A stretch of DNA of 64,000 nucleotides, taken from DASSFG01 sp035547915 (lineage in GTDB: Bacteria; Planctomycetota; Planctomycetia; Pirellulales; JAICIG01). Under the pieces are notes generated by a model. The model searched no databases. It was not told the origin of the DNA and saw nothing but the letters and a program-made list of their open reading frames with translations. Location of the stretch: positions 248,001 to 312,000 of the forward strand of contig DASZTS010000023.1 of assembly GCA_035547915.1 (NCBI GenBank). The letters are read 5' to 3'. A program made the position numbers and the translations under genes. Within the stretch, counting starts at the first letter, position 1; each line of letters starts with the position of its first letter. Positions 17,172 to 27,162 of the stretch are shown in pieces.

Positions 17172-18176
17172 CTACGAATTGCTCGGCATCTGGCCGACAA
17201 GTTCGAGGGCTGACGTTGGTAACCAGGCATCGCGGCCATCGAAGAGCCGAACGCGGGCCCAGTCCGCTCGGGTTTCCATCACATCGAGCTCGGTTCCGCC
17301 GGGCAAGGGCTGCGGCAGCCGGGGAGGAGCCCCGGCCGAGTCGGCCGAACGGGCAATGACTTCGGGCACGATCACGACCGCCGGCTCGAGGGAGTTGGCA
17401 CCCGCGCCGAACAGGATGAGGCCCATCAACAACAACCAAGTGCATCCCGGCAGCAGTGCCAGGGTCCGCAAGCCAGGCTGCCGCCAGCGGATCGAGGCGG
17501 CGAGCAACGCAGCCGTAATCAGAAAAACGGCCGCCGCCGACATCCGTACTTCATCTGGCGACAGTCGTCTGCCCCAGGCGAAGAACGTGTCGAACCAGCC
17601 CGCTTCTTCCGGCCGCGGCACCCATTCGGCCAGCAGGGTGCGGGCATGCGCCAAATTCTGCTGTGCCCGATGGTGGTCCGGATCGAGCAGCAACGCACGA
17701 CGGTAGGCCAGGATCGCCGGGCCGAGCCGCTCGGCGCCCAGCGCGGCGTTGCCGAGGTTAACATACAGGTCGGCATTGCGGATGGCGCGGACCGAATGCC
17801 CAGCGTCCGCGGTTCCCTCGGCGGCCGCCGCACCGTCGGCCAGACGGGCGAACAGAAGTTCCGCACGTCGGAACATGGCCAGCCGTTTTTCGTGATCGGT
17901 GCAATCGAGCGCCGATCGGTATTCTTGCACGGCCTCGTCCAGCAGTTCCCGCGGCTCGGCGGCCCCAGCTACCGGCGACGGGGCCGCCGTCGCGGCCAAC
18001 CCCCAGAACGGTACAAGCAATAACGAGGCTGCGCGACTTAGAGCGGCGGACAAAACCTGGCAGCCGGAGCGCCGCGCGCGAAAAATCGACCGTGAAACGC
18101 CGGTTCTTTCGGAGCTCGATCCGGTTTTGCGGGTTGCCCTGAAACGCCGTGGGCAGGACGTTGACCGTATGCGCAT
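17172..18176 (-). CDS. batE: BatE-like protein: TPR and SH3-type domain, membrane
   Basis: 334 residues. A hydrophobic signal or anchor lies at about 45-70. TPR-like helices follow (D-L-Y-V-N-L-G-N-A-A-L-G-A-E-R-L-G, then A-I-L-A-Y-R-R-A-L-L-L-D-P-D). Two membrane segments lie near 195-240. The C-terminal 70 residues form a bacterial SH3-like domain with the L-P-G-G-T-E-L-D-V-M-E-T pattern and a W-L-P-T ending. TPR plus SH3 is the architecture of BatE, the last gene of Bacteroides aerotolerance (Bat) operons. The ATG overlaps the batD stop as TGATG, so the genes are coupled. BatE probably works with BatA-D in a periplasmic complex, but the process served is not known. Confidence 0.83.
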   Translation of the reverse strand: MRIRSTSCPRRFRATRKTGSSSERTGVSRSIFRARRSGCQVLSAALSRAASLLLVPFWGLAATAAPSPVAGAAEPRELLDEAVQEYRSALDCTDHEKRLAMFRRAELLFARLADGAAAAEGTADAGHSVRAIRNADLYVNLGNAALGAERLGPAILAYRRALLLDPDHHRAQQNLAHARTLLAEWVPRPEEAGWFDTFFAWGRRLSPDEVRMSAAAVFLITAALLAASIRWRQPGLRTLALLPGCTWLLLMGLILFGAGANSLEPAVVIVPEVIARSADSAGAPPRLPQPLPGGTELDVMETRADWARVRLFDGRDAWLPTSALELVGQMPSNS

Positions 18177-20116
18177 CACTCGGCCTGCTCCGCAATGCGT
18201 CGCGCCCGTTCGACCAGGGCATGATCCAATCGCGATTCGGTCCCCCTCGCGGGTGCGTACGCAATGGTCTCGCAGTCGGCGATGACCGCTTGTGCGGCGT
18301 CCCGATCAAGGTTCGGCGCCTCCGCAACCAGCATACGAAGCGCGGCGGCGATTTCCTCGGCGGCTTGGCGTTGCGGTTGCTGCGCGGCGCGGGCGATACG
18401 GTCTTGCTGCGAGCGAACCGACTTGCGCCGCGCGATCAATGCCGGGTCGGCATTGCGACGCCGGCGGTCGACGAGAGCCACGGCAACGAGCAAACATCCG
18501 ACGGCATACATTGCCGCGGTGATGAACGTCGAGTTGCCGGCCGAATCGCGTAGCACCGTGTCCGCGTCCGATTCGATTGCCAGATCCGCTCCGTTGAGAG
18601 AAACCGCCGGCCGGTGCGGCGTGGACATTGCGACCTGACGCTCGCCGTGGCCATCCGTCGTAGCACGTTTTCCATCTTCTGGATCGGTGGAGCTCTTGTT
18701 TCGCACCACATCGCCCGCGGAGACGAGTTGCGCCGGCATGACGCGGAGCGCAATGGGCTTCGAGCGCGCTGTTTGGTACGACTCCGTTTCGGGATCGAAC
18801 CACGAATAGGCCAACGCCGGGATCTCGCCGACCGATTCGTCGGTCACGCGCACGGAAACATGGAAGCGTTTGGCACCGTCGGCTACGGTGCCGGACGCGT
18901 CGCCTTCGGGCAAATGGAACTGGTCGGGGTTCATTCCATCATCCGCCGACAGCGCGGGGAGGCTGGCATTTTCGACATTGCCGTTGCCCCGTAGCGTGAT
19001 GTCGAGTCCGATGGGGTCGCCCACGCGCACGACGGTCCGATCGGCCACAACGTCAATCGAAAAACCGCTTCCGACGGCCCCTACAAAGCTTTCGGGTCGG
19101 CCGTCGGTAGGGAACGGTTTGACGACCAGTTTCTGCGGCTCGCCCTCCGCACGCGCTAGCGCCGTACGGGTCGGCTGACCGCGGCCTTCCATCTCTCCCA
19201 ATAGCGATCCGCCGAAGAGATCGTCGAAGTCGGCGAAGGGCCCACGGGAGCGTGCCCGCTCGGTCGCTTTCCGCACCGTAGCTGTGATCGGGGCGAGCGT
19301 GAATTCGCCGGGGCGGTCCGGGATCAACGTGCGGTTCGCCGTGACGACGACGAACCGCCGCCCATCGACCTTCTCTTCCCGCGCCGTCGCCGGCAGGGCT
19401 ATCTGGCCGTCCTTCGTGTCGATGGGCAACTGCGACGAGCCACGCGTGCGAGGCGGGGCGGCGGCAAAGTGGAACTGATCGAAGACCGGCGAATAGATGC
19501 TCAGCTTGAGCACATTTTCTAGATTCTCGGCGTACCACCACTCGATATCGATCGGCACGCGCTGATCGGGATAGACCGGACGGTCGGGCAGGACCAGTCG
19601 CACCCGCATCTTGGGATCGAGCGGCACCGCCTGGAACGACATCGACACGGCATCGGCCTTGACCACTCGACTGCCTTGCTGGATCGCGAACGGTCCGACC
19701 TGGTACTCGCCGGGTTGCTCGGCGGTGACCAGGTACTGAATCTGATACGTCACTCGCTTGCTGCGGTACAACTGCCCGTTTTGCTGGATGATCTGCGAAA
19801 ACACATTCGGATTCGACGCGGTCATTTGACCTCGCAGGCCGGCCGCGAGTTCGCCAGAAGGGGTGTCGACGGTGCAGGTCGGTTGCGGTTCTTCCTCGAA
19901 TCCTTCCACGGTGAATTGGATCACCACCGGATCGCCCGCGTAATGCGGCGGCTGCTGCGTGGCGACCTCGACGCGTGCCTCCTCGGCCGAGAGTGGGAGT
20001 GAGGAACCGACGAAGAAGAAGACAATGAGAATGCGGTGCAGGAACAGACCGCGGTCGAGGAGTCGGTTATCGCCCCGCGATGGTAAGCAACGATAATGGC
20101 AATCGCCGAAGTTCAC
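18176..20116 (-). CDS. batD: BatD-like protein (oxygen tolerance family)
   Basis: 646 residues. A signal peptide is followed by a mature part starting near A-E-E-A-R-V-E-V. Several Ig-like BatD modules follow, with P-x-Y-A-G-D-P-V-V-I-Q-F and later D-R-T-V-V-R-V-G-D-P-I-G-L-D-I. One membrane helix lies near residue 545-565, before a basic cytoplasmic tail. The GTG at 20116 sits 10 bases after the batB-batC stop with a GAGA between. Longer frames would run antisense-like into the previous gene and were not used. In Bat operons, BatD is the beta-rich partner of the VWA proteins BatA and BatB. Confidence 0.83.
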   Translation of the reverse strand: MNFGDCHYRCLPSRGDNRLLDRGLFLHRILIVFFFVGSSLPLSAEEARVEVATQQPPHYAGDPVVIQFTVEGFEEEPQPTCTVDTPSGELAAGLRGQMTASNPNVFSQIIQQNGQLYRSKRVTYQIQYLVTAEQPGEYQVGPFAIQQGSRVVKADAVSMSFQAVPLDPKMRVRLVLPDRPVYPDQRVPIDIEWWYAENLENVLKLSIYSPVFDQFHFAAAPPRTRGSSQLPIDTKDGQIALPATAREEKVDGRRFVVVTANRTLIPDRPGEFTLAPITATVRKATERARSRGPFADFDDLFGGSLLGEMEGRGQPTRTALARAEGEPQKLVVKPFPTDGRPESFVGAVGSGFSIDVVADRTVVRVGDPIGLDITLRGNGNVENASLPALSADDGMNPDQFHLPEGDASGTVADGAKRFHVSVRVTDESVGEIPALAYSWFDPETESYQTARSKPIALRVMPAQLVSAGDVVRNKSSTDPEDGKRATTDGHGERQVAMSTPHRPAVSLNGADLAIESDADTVLRDSAGNSTFITAAMYAVGCLLVAVALVDRRRRNADPALIARRKSVRSQQDRIARAAQQPQRQAAEEIAAALRMLVAEAPNLDRDAAQAVIADCETIAYAPARGTESRLDHALVERARRIAEQAE

Positions 20117-20126
20117 AGGCGTTCTC

Positions 20127-23100
20127 TCACCAATCCTTGTCGACGGGTTCGTGTTCGAAGCGACCGCGGCGCTCCCGGTCGCGGCGGCGTTGAGCCTCAC
20201 GGTCGCGAACGGCCTGCAAGAGCCGCGCTGGGTCGGGGCCCCCTGCCCGGTCGTCGGGCTTATCCTGCTTTCCCGCGTCCGGTTCGCCCGAGTTTTGATC
20301 TTGTGGCTTCTGGTCCTGCTGACCTTGTTGCTGCTCCGGCTGCGGTGGCTGGAGCAACGCAAGGGCTTCGAGGAGCTTCTGCAAAGCGGTGTTCTGATGC
20401 TTGCGAGCTGCGTCGAAAGGCAAGCTTCGCCGACTGGTCGATCTATCGTCGGGCGTTTCCTCGGTCTGGTCGCCCTTCGATGGCGAATCTCCGCTTGTCG
20501 CGTTTATCGCAACGGATGCATCGGCTTCGCCGGCGGGTGATACATCGGAAAGTTGCTCGGCGGCATGCGCCATTTCCTCTTCGCCTTCCGCCACGAGCTT
20601 ACCTGCCTTGGCGTATTGTTCGGCGATCGCTTTGAGTTGTTCAAGCTGCTTCGGGTCGGCTGCTTGCTGTTCGTCGTGGGTGGGTGGTGAATGGGCTTGT
20701 TCCCGCAAAGCCTCGGCGATCCGCCGAGAGGTCGACTCCAATTCTCGCTGACGGTGGGTGAGCGGCTCAGCCTTTTTGGCCGCGTCATCCGGTTCCGCTA
20801 ATGCAGCGGCCTGTTCGGTCTCGTCGTTCAGCTCCGCTTGCCGTTGGGCCGTCTCGCGCAGGTGCTCGGCAATCGAAAAGAACAAACGGCGCAGCGCCTG
20901 CAAGTGCTCCGCCGCCCCGTCGGCATGCTTGCGCGCGTCGTTCACTGCGTCTGGTTGCGGATCGGAATCGTGAGTCGGCTCCGACTTTGCTGCTTGCGCC
21001 ATAACAGTCTGTGCTTGAGACATTTCGTCCCGGGCGAGTTGGAGCAGCGTGCCGGCGAGTTGCAACTGCTCGCGTTGGGCCTTCGCTTTTTGCGCAGCCG
21101 GATCCGCGGGCTGGGAAGCGTTCGGCTTGGGGTCACCCTCAGCCGCCGGCGGCAGCGCCGCCGCTTCGGTTTCGATCAGCTTCTCGAGGCGCTCACCACG
21201 ACCGATGTTTTCCGATTGCAGTTGCGCGGCCAACTGCATACGCAAAGCGGTTTCCTCGGCACGTGCATCCTCGGTGCCACGAGTGGCAGTCCTCTCGCTG
21301 TTTTCCTGGGACGGCGACGAGTCGGCCGTCGGGGTGTTTTGCTCGGATTCCGGTTCTCGCTCCTGCGCATCATTCTCATCGGAACCGGGGAGCAGACGTT
21401 GGATGTCTGTCTGTCGCGCGTAGGCCAATTCTACAAGTCCGCGCAGGTCGAGGAACCGCTCGCGCGCGGCACGGAGGGCCGTGATTCCTTTGAGTTGACT
21501 GTCCGCGGCATCGTCGAGACGGTCGGCCGACAGCGATTGTGAGGCCGTTTGAAACGCCGCCTGGCCCTGTTCGAGAAACGGAAGTGCGTCGCGCACCATC
21601 TCCAGAAAGCGATCGGATGCCGCTGATTCTGTCGTTTCTTCATCGGCGGTCGAGTTGGCAGGCTGCGCACCTTGTTTGTTTGCCGATGCCGGTGACTGAG
21701 GCTGCTCCGTCGCGGCCTTCAGCCGGGTCGTCAGCTCGTCGGTTCTCTCACACAAGGAGACTTGATCTTCTTCGAGATATTCGCGAGTGAGCCAAGGCAG
21801 CGCACGCGCGTTTTTGCCCGACTCGACGGCGTCAGTAGGGGCAGCGGGTTCACCTTCGTCGCCGGCTGGCTCCGAAGGTGCGATCCTGGCGGAGAGATTA
21901 TTCTCTTTGGCCTTAACCGTCGTAAGCTGTAACAGTAACGCTGCGTCGGCCAGGATAACGTCGAGGACTTCGACCGGGCCTCGCAACTGATCGCGAGCCC
22001 GCTTCAGTTCCGTCAGGCCTGCCGCGGCGCGGCGGAACGAACGCTTGGCCTCCCTGCGCCGCATCTGGCCGCGTGCCTGGCCGAGTCGCTGGTCGGCCCG
22101 ATTGGCATAATCGAGCAAGCTCGTCAACTGGGCGGCGCGTAGCTTGTCTTGAGGCGATTGCTCTTTGTCTGGCTTGGCGCCGAGCGCTTCCAGTTCCTCG
22201 CGGGCATCCCGCGACAAGGCCTGGCTGTCTGACAGGACCTTACGCTGTTCGACCGCTATCTGGCGAAACTCGCCGCGCAACGCGTCGGCTGCGTTGGGAT
22301 CACTGTCGCCCGCTATACGATCGACGATCTGCCGGGCCGTCGACACGATTCGTCGTTGCGCCTCGACCAATTCGTCCAATCTCTTGGCAAGATCGCGCTC
22401 GTCGCGGCGTGCCAGAGAGTCGGCCAACAATACAATACGCCGCAGGACGACTTCCAGGTTGTGCCTGGCGTCGGAGTGATCGGGTCGCAGCCGCACGGCA
22501 TCGCGGAACCAATCGGCCGCGCGACGCAGGTGGACGAGTGCCTCTTGCGCCTGCTCGCCCGAAAGTTTATCGGCCCGCTGCACTTCGACCCAGCCGAGGT
22601 TGTACGTCGCTCGGAAGCGCACGTCGCCGTCCGCGGCCGCCTCTCGCCGCGCTTCCGAGAGCATCCGTTCGGCGCGATCGAAGTCGTTGTCGAGATAGGC
22701 GAGCGCATCGTTATAACTTGCGCGTGGGTCGACGTGGTCCGTTGGCGACGTTCCCGAAGCCTGCCCAGCCTTCTCGCTGCCTGCGGGTGAAGCTGGCTGA
22801 ACTCCGTCAGCAGTGATCGCGGCCGATTCACCGGGTGTCGCCTGAGCATGCACCGAATTCCACAGGGGACCTAGCACGAATACGAGCAGGACCGCGCCGA
22901 CGACCGCGGCCGTTCGCGGTGGCACAGACTCTTTCGTTCCGCTAGGCATTTCGCCGGCGGCCCCATTGAAAGACCGAACCTCGCGCTCGGCGCCCCATGA
23001 TTGGAGTTCCGACCTGACCGACCCACTGCCGACAAGGATCGATGCAACGAGAAACGCAAATCCGGCGAGCACGGTCCACTGGAACGCGTCGCGGCGCACG

Positions 23101-24023
23101 GCATGGCCGCGGTCGTCGAGTTGTCCACGGACCAGGGGCGCGATATGGGCGTCGTAGATCGATTTTAAGTCGAGCGCCCCGGTGCCGGCGGGGATGTACG
23201 CGCCATCGGTGGTGAGCGCCATCTCGCGCAGGGTGTCGCCGTCGAGCCGCGTGACGACGGGCCGGCCATCGCCGTCGCGGAGTTGCGTGCGAGCACCGGT
23301 CTGCTGATCGGTGACGAAGATTTCGCTGCCGGCTTCATCGCCGAAACCGATCGCCAGGATCTTCACACCCCGCTCGGCCGCCGCCTTGGCCGCATCGAGC
23401 GGGTGCGATTCGTGGTCCTCACCGTCGGTGATCAGCACCAACACGCGCGACACATCCGACTCGGTGCGAAAGCCGGCGAGCGCTTTGCGAATCGGCTCCT
23501 CCAACCGCGTGCCGCCGCGACCGACGCTGTGAGGCCCGGCCCCATCCAGAATCAGCTTGAAGAAGCCGAAATCGGGCGTCAGCGGGCAGAGCACGGTCGC
23601 CCGCCCCGCGAAGGCGATCAGGCCGACTTGGTCTCCGTCGAGATACGAGAGCAAGTCGGTGAGTTCCGCCTTGGCCCGATCCAAACGATTCGGGGCGCTG
23701 TCTTCCGCCAGCATCGATTTGCTCACGTCGAGACAGAACATGAGTTGTGCTCCGACGCGCGGCGTCTCCTGATAGCTCAGTCCCCACTGCGGACGCATCA
23801 GGGTCACAATAAGACACACGCCAGCCAGAGCCAGGCAAACGATGCTCGACCAGCGCCGGCCGCGAGACATCCGGTGCGCCAGCCGCGTCTGCATCGTGGC
23901 CGAAAGAAATCGCCCCAAGACTTCGTCTCGCCGGCGGTCCAACCAAAACAAGATCGCGGCGACGGCGGCAACGAGCCACAGTGCGTGAGACCAGTTCGGA
24001 TCGGCGAAACGAAAGTCGGACAT
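20127..24023 (-). CDS. BatB-BatC fusion: membrane VWA domain + TPR + long Glu/Ala/Gln-rich coiled coil
   Basis: A very long Bat protein of 1298 residues. Membrane helices lie at about 12-28 and 58-75. A VWA domain at 93-290 has a full MIDAS (D-V-S-K-S-M at 99-104; T-D-G-E-D at 199-203). Helices follow at 316-333 and 371-392. TPR-like repeats of BatC type lie at about 425-520. About 700 residues of charged, coiled-coil and low-complexity sequence then lead to a Q/P-rich tail. The tail ends in L-L-Q-A-V-R-D-R-E-A-Q, the usual BatC end. In Bacteroides, batB and batC are separate genes, so a fusion is the simplest reading. No stop or frameshift was seen in between. It stands between batA and batD. 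Confidence 0.85.
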   Translation of the reverse strand: MSDFRFADPNWSHALWLVAAVAAILFWLDRRRDEVLGRFLSATMQTRLAHRMSRGRRWSSIVCLALAGVCLIVTLMRPQWGLSYQETPRVGAQLMFCLDVSKSMLAEDSAPNRLDRAKAELTDLLSYLDGDQVGLIAFAGRATVLCPLTPDFGFFKLILDGAGPHSVGRGGTRLEEPIRKALAGFRTESDVSRVLVLITDGEDHESHPLDAAKAAAERGVKILAIGFGDEAGSEIFVTDQQTGARTQLRDGDGRPVVTRLDGDTLREMALTTDGAYIPAGTGALDLKSIYDAHIAPLVRGQLDDRGHAVRRDAFQWTVLAGFAFLVASILVGSGSVRSELQSWGAEREVRSFNGAAGEMPSGTKESVPPRTAAVVGAVLLVFVLGPLWNSVHAQATPGESAAITADGVQPASPAGSEKAGQASGTSPTDHVDPRASYNDALAYLDNDFDRAERMLSEARREAAADGDVRFRATYNLGWVEVQRADKLSGEQAQEALVHLRRAADWFRDAVRLRPDHSDARHNLEVVLRRIVLLADSLARRDERDLAKRLDELVEAQRRIVSTARQIVDRIAGDSDPNAADALRGEFRQIAVEQRKVLSDSQALSRDAREELEALGAKPDKEQSPQDKLRAAQLTSLLDYANRADQRLGQARGQMRRREAKRSFRRAAAGLTELKRARDQLRGPVEVLDVILADAALLLQLTTVKAKENNLSARIAPSEPAGDEGEPAAPTDAVESGKNARALPWLTREYLEEDQVSLCERTDELTTRLKAATEQPQSPASANKQGAQPANSTADEETTESAASDRFLEMVRDALPFLEQGQAAFQTASQSLSADRLDDAADSQLKGITALRAARERFLDLRGLVELAYARQTDIQRLLPGSDENDAQEREPESEQNTPTADSSPSQENSERTATRGTEDARAEETALRMQLAAQLQSENIGRGERLEKLIETEAAALPPAAEGDPKPNASQPADPAAQKAKAQREQLQLAGTLLQLARDEMSQAQTVMAQAAKSEPTHDSDPQPDAVNDARKHADGAAEHLQALRRLFFSIAEHLRETAQRQAELNDETEQAAALAEPDDAAKKAEPLTHRQRELESTSRRIAEALREQAHSPPTHDEQQAADPKQLEQLKAIAEQYAKAGKLVAEGEEEMAHAAEQLSDVSPAGEADASVAINATSGDSPSKGDQTEETPDDRSTSRRSLPFDAARKHQNTALQKLLEALALLQPPQPEQQQGQQDQKPQDQNSGEPDAGKQDKPDDRAGGPDPARLLQAVRDREAQRRRDRERRGRFEHEPVDKDW

Positions 24024-24080
24024 GATGGTGAAATGGTCGGCAGCGCTCTCGGCCGCGGCGCCGAGGCGACCGTCGGCCCT

Positions 24081-25097
24081 CTATGGCAGCGTGCGAAACA
24101 GGCTTCCTTTGGCAACGGCGGCCGCCGCCATCAGCCCCAATGCGGCGACGACGAACGGCTTGTAGTGTTCGGTGTATTGCAGGTATCGAATTTCGCTGAT
24201 CTTCGTCCGCTCCAAGCGATCGATCTCGGCATAGATGCTCGCCAGGCTATCCTTGTCGGTAGCGCGAAAATAACGGCCGCCGGTTTTCTCGGCAATGGCT
24301 TTCAGGGCCTCTTCATCGATCTCTACCTGGATCGGTTCGAGCCGTTGGCGTCCGCTAAAGGGATCGACGACCGGGAACGGCGCGAGCCCGTCGGTGCCTG
24401 CCCCGATGCAATATACTTTGATCTGTTGCGAGGCCGCCAGTTCGGCTGCCTGGCCGGGGTCGATCGCGCCGGCATTGTTCACGCCGTCGGTCAACAGAAT
24501 GGCGATCTTCGACCTGGCCGTACTCTGCCGCAGCCGTTCGACGGCCAGCGCCAGACCGTCGCCCAGGGCGGTTCCATCCTCATCACGCCCGCTGACGATC
24601 TGCAAATCGTCGACGATCGAAACCAGGTTGCCGTGATCGAGCGTCAGGGGACAAAGACTGTCGGCATACCCGGCGAATGCGACCAGGCCGACAACATCGT
24701 CGGGGCGGCCACCCCCCGCCTTCCCGCCCAGCACAAATTGGCGAAAAACGTCCTTCACCACCGATAGGCGGTCGACGCTGAGATCATCCTTCACCAAATC
24801 GCGCGCGTGCATCGATCCCGAGCGGTCGATGACCGCCATGACGGCGATCCCTTCGCGGCTGACCTTCGTCTCCGCATCGGGCGTGTGCGGTCCGGCCGCG
24901 GCCACCGCCAGGCAGGCGACCGCCAATGCAGACAGCGCGGCAGGCAAGACCGCCAGGCGCACCCGCCACGATCGGCCCGCGCGGTCGGGCACGTCCAATG
25001 ACGAAAACCGTATGGCCGAAGCCGACCGCGACGCCGCGGCGAAGGCCAACGGTGCGAGGCAGACGAGCAGCAGCAACCACGGGTCGCGGAATTCCAT
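24081..25097 (-). CDS. batA: BatA-like VWA domain membrane protein
   Basis: 338 residues. Two N-terminal membrane helices (about 6-24 and 46-68) and one at the C-terminus flank a VWA domain. The MIDAS is intact: D-R-S-G-S-M at 91-96, then a Thr in the G-L-V-A-F-A-G region, then L-T-D-G-V-N-N-A-G. The closing A-T-D-K-D-S-L-A-S-I-Y-A-E-I-D segment is standard in BatA. The ATG at 25097 begins E-F-R-D-P-W, which is typical, and the longer frame to 25187 would overlap the previous gene. It lies 22 bases after that gene and 57 bases before batB-batC, all on the minus strand. Confidence 0.88.
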   Translation of the reverse strand: MEFRDPWLLLLVCLAPLAFAAASRSASAIRFSSLDVPDRAGRSWRVRLAVLPAALSALAVACLAVAAAGPHTPDAETKVSREGIAVMAVIDRSGSMHARDLVKDDLSVDRLSVVKDVFRQFVLGGKAGGGRPDDVVGLVAFAGYADSLCPLTLDHGNLVSIVDDLQIVSGRDEDGTALGDGLALAVERLRQSTARSKIAILLTDGVNNAGAIDPGQAAELAASQQIKVYCIGAGTDGLAPFPVVDPFSGRQRLEPIQVEIDEEALKAIAEKTGGRYFRATDKDSLASIYAEIDRLERTKISEIRYLQYTEHYKPFVVAALGLMAAAAVAKGSLFRTLP

Positions 25098-25119
25098 GCA
25101 GAGCGGTCGGTCTCGGGTG

Positions 25120-26151
25120 TCAGTGGGCGGCGGCCAATTGCCGGCCTGCTTCCTCTCGTGTCTCTTCCAGAAACCGGCGGGCTGCATCGAGGGAACGCTC
25201 GATGTCTTCGTTCGACGGTTGCATGCCGGCGAACTTCACCAGGTCGGCCTCGCGCAAAAAACTCCGCAGCAGCGTCTGGTGATCGCGCGACAGGTCGGGC
25301 GATTGGCCCACCGATGCCAAGAACTCCTCGGTCGTCAGTTCCGGCGCGCGAAACTCGAAGCGGTCTTCCAGGTATCGCCGCACAATGTCTGATAATTCTA
25401 CGTAAAACTCGCCGACGAGTTCGCCCGTCGGACGAGGCCGGGCCAGCAACCGATCGAGCCGAGCACGGGCGATCTGGTAGGCGCTTTGCCGCCGCGCCCG
25501 CCGCCGCCAGGCCAAAAATGCGCGACCGCCGACCAGGCCAGTCACGGCAACGATAACCGCCCCCCCGACGATCCACGGCCAGCGCGAAGGCGGCGAGGCC
25601 TCGCGTGGCGGCAGTTTGCCGAGCGGTGGCTTGAGTTCGTCTTTTGTGTCGGCCGCACTGACCGATTGCACTTCGAAATCCAATCGTTCGGTCAGCAATT
25701 CATAGGCATCCAGCCCTTCCGGCGCCTCGCGGTGCCCCGGGCGGCGATCGACATACTCGATCACGATCGGCGGAATCGCCTGTTTGCCCGACGAAGGCAG
25801 TTGTAGGTGGTATTTCTGCACGGCCACCGTGCGCCCCTGGTCGTCGATCGACTCGCGCGGCACGAAATCGATGACCGAGAAGCGGTCGAGCGCCTCGCCG
25901 AATTCCGGCATCAAGACCTCGACGCCCTTCTCGGCGATGACCATGATCGTTAGCGTCACGGCATCGCCGATGAGCGGCCGGGCGGGCTCTAGCGAAACCG
26001 TCGCCTTCACTGGTCCCGATTCGACGGTGTTCTCCAAAGGCTTGTCGGCGCGGGCAGATTCGGAGCCGGCCATCAAGGCCAGCGCGAGCGACAGTCCGAC
26101 AAAAACACTCGGTCGCCTTGGTCGGCACCGGCCGGCCGATCCCCCCATCAT
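25120..26151 (-). CDS. BatD-like/DUF4381-like membrane protein of the Bat operon
   Basis: 343 residues. A signal peptide (hydrophobic stretch about 15-32) is followed by a BatD-like Ig module (S-L-E-P-A-R-P-L-I-G-D-A-V-T-L). One membrane helix lies near 195-215, and a cytoplasmic helical region follows. That region includes L-V-G-E-F-Y-V-E-L-S-D-I-V-R-R-Y-L, which matches the pattern of DUF4381-type proteins. Such proteins sit between the DUF58 gene and batA in many MoxR operons. The ATG at 26151 forms an ATGA overlap with the DUF58 gene, so the start is well supported and the longer upstream frame is not. Confidence 0.82.
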   Translation of the reverse strand: MMGGSAGRCRPRRPSVFVGLSLALALMAGSESARADKPLENTVESGPVKATVSLEPARPLIGDAVTLTIMVIAEKGVEVLMPEFGEALDRFSVIDFVPRESIDDQGRTVAVQKYHLQLPSSGKQAIPPIVIEYVDRRPGHREAPEGLDAYELLTERLDFEVQSVSAADTKDELKPPLGKLPPREASPPSRWPWIVGGAVIVAVTGLVGGRAFLAWRRRARRQSAYQIARARLDRLLARPRPTGELVGEFYVELSDIVRRYLEDRFEFRAPELTTEEFLASVGQSPDLSRDHQTLLRSFLREADLVKFAGMQPSNEDIERSLDAARRFLEETREEAGRQLAAAH

Positions 26152-27110
26152 CGTCGCATTCTCCGTTCGCGCATACGGAAGAATCGGACGAGCGGTTCCA
26201 CGACCGAGCCGGTCGCGTCGATGTGAATGAAGTCGATCTTCGAGCGGCGAAAGTCGCGTTCCAACTCCGCCACACGCGAGCGGGCCAGCCGCTCGAGTTG
26301 GGCACGAAAGGCTGCCGAGCCGGCATCGTATCGGCTCACCCGACCCGTTTCGGGATCGGCCAGGTTGATCAACCCGACGCGCGGCATCTCCAGCTCGCGC
26401 GGGTCGGTGATGAGCACGGCGACGACGTCGTGCTTGCGATTGGCGCTTTGCATGGCCGACAAGAAGCCATCGTCCAGAAAATCGCTGACCACGAAACAGA
26501 CCGCTTTGCGCGTCGTCACCGACATCAAAAACTGCATGGCGCCGGCGATGTTGGTCGCCTGTCGGCCCCCGCGACGCCAAGCCCGCCGGCGGCCGAAGGG
26601 GAGCCAACGGCGGCCGTTTTTCGTGGGCTTTCGTTCCGACGTATCGGCGGTCCCATGCGCCAAGACTTCACGGACGACACGTAGCGAGTGCTTTTGGCCC
26701 TTGCGGGCGGGAATGTACTGCTCGATGCCGCCGTGAAACAGGGTCAACCCGACCTTATCGTCGTTGCGCGTGGCCGAGAAGGCGAGCAAGGCGCAGAGTT
26801 CGGCCGTTGCTTCGCGTTTCGATCGGCCGGCCGAGCCAAAATCCTGCGAAGCCGAGACGTCGGCGAGCAGCATCAGCGAAAGCTGGCGCTCCTCGACATA
26901 GCGTTTGACGAACGGCTGTCCCGTCCGTGCCGTGACGTTCCAATCGATCGTCCGCACGTCGTCCCCCGGCACGTAGGGCCGCACCTCGTCGAATTCGATG
27001 CCACGGCCTTTGAATACGGACACATATTGCCCCGCCAGCACATCCGCCACCTGCCGACCGGTGTGGATCTGGATCTCGCGAACGCGCTGGATGATCTCTT
27101 TGGCGAGCAT
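26148..27110 (-). CDS. DUF58 domain-containing protein
   Basis: 320 residues. The hallmark DUF58 block is G-R-G-I-E-F-D-E-V-R-P-Y-V-P-G-D-D, then R-T-I-D-W-N-V-T-A-R (about 36-62). A VWA-like fold with L-A-D-V-S-A-S follows at 82-88. DUF58 proteins accompany MoxR ATPases almost everywhere, probably as a substrate adaptor, but the reaction is unknown. The ATG at 27110 was chosen because the family begins near this point. A GTG two codons upstream is possible. It starts 52 bases after moxR and overlaps the next gene by ATGA. Confidence 0.88.
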   Translation of the reverse strand: MLAKEIIQRVREIQIHTGRQVADVLAGQYVSVFKGRGIEFDEVRPYVPGDDVRTIDWNVTARTGQPFVKRYVEERQLSLMLLADVSASQDFGSAGRSKREATAELCALLAFSATRNDDKVGLTLFHGGIEQYIPARKGQKHSLRVVREVLAHGTADTSERKPTKNGRRWLPFGRRRAWRRGGRQATNIAGAMQFLMSVTTRKAVCFVVSDFLDDGFLSAMQSANRKHDVVAVLITDPRELEMPRVGLINLADPETGRVSRYDAGSAAFRAQLERLARSRVAELERDFRRSKIDFIHIDATGSVVEPLVRFFRMRERRMRR

Positions 27111-27162
27111 GTGTACGATCGGCTCATTCCGCAACCGACATGGGAGCACCGGGACGCGTTGC

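Noticed and set aside
23283..24767. A 494-codon plus-strand frame opposite the Bat genes
   Set aside because: It runs antisense to well supported batA and batB-batC coding. Its product is Arg/Gln-rich with no motifs, a GC-rich shadow frame.
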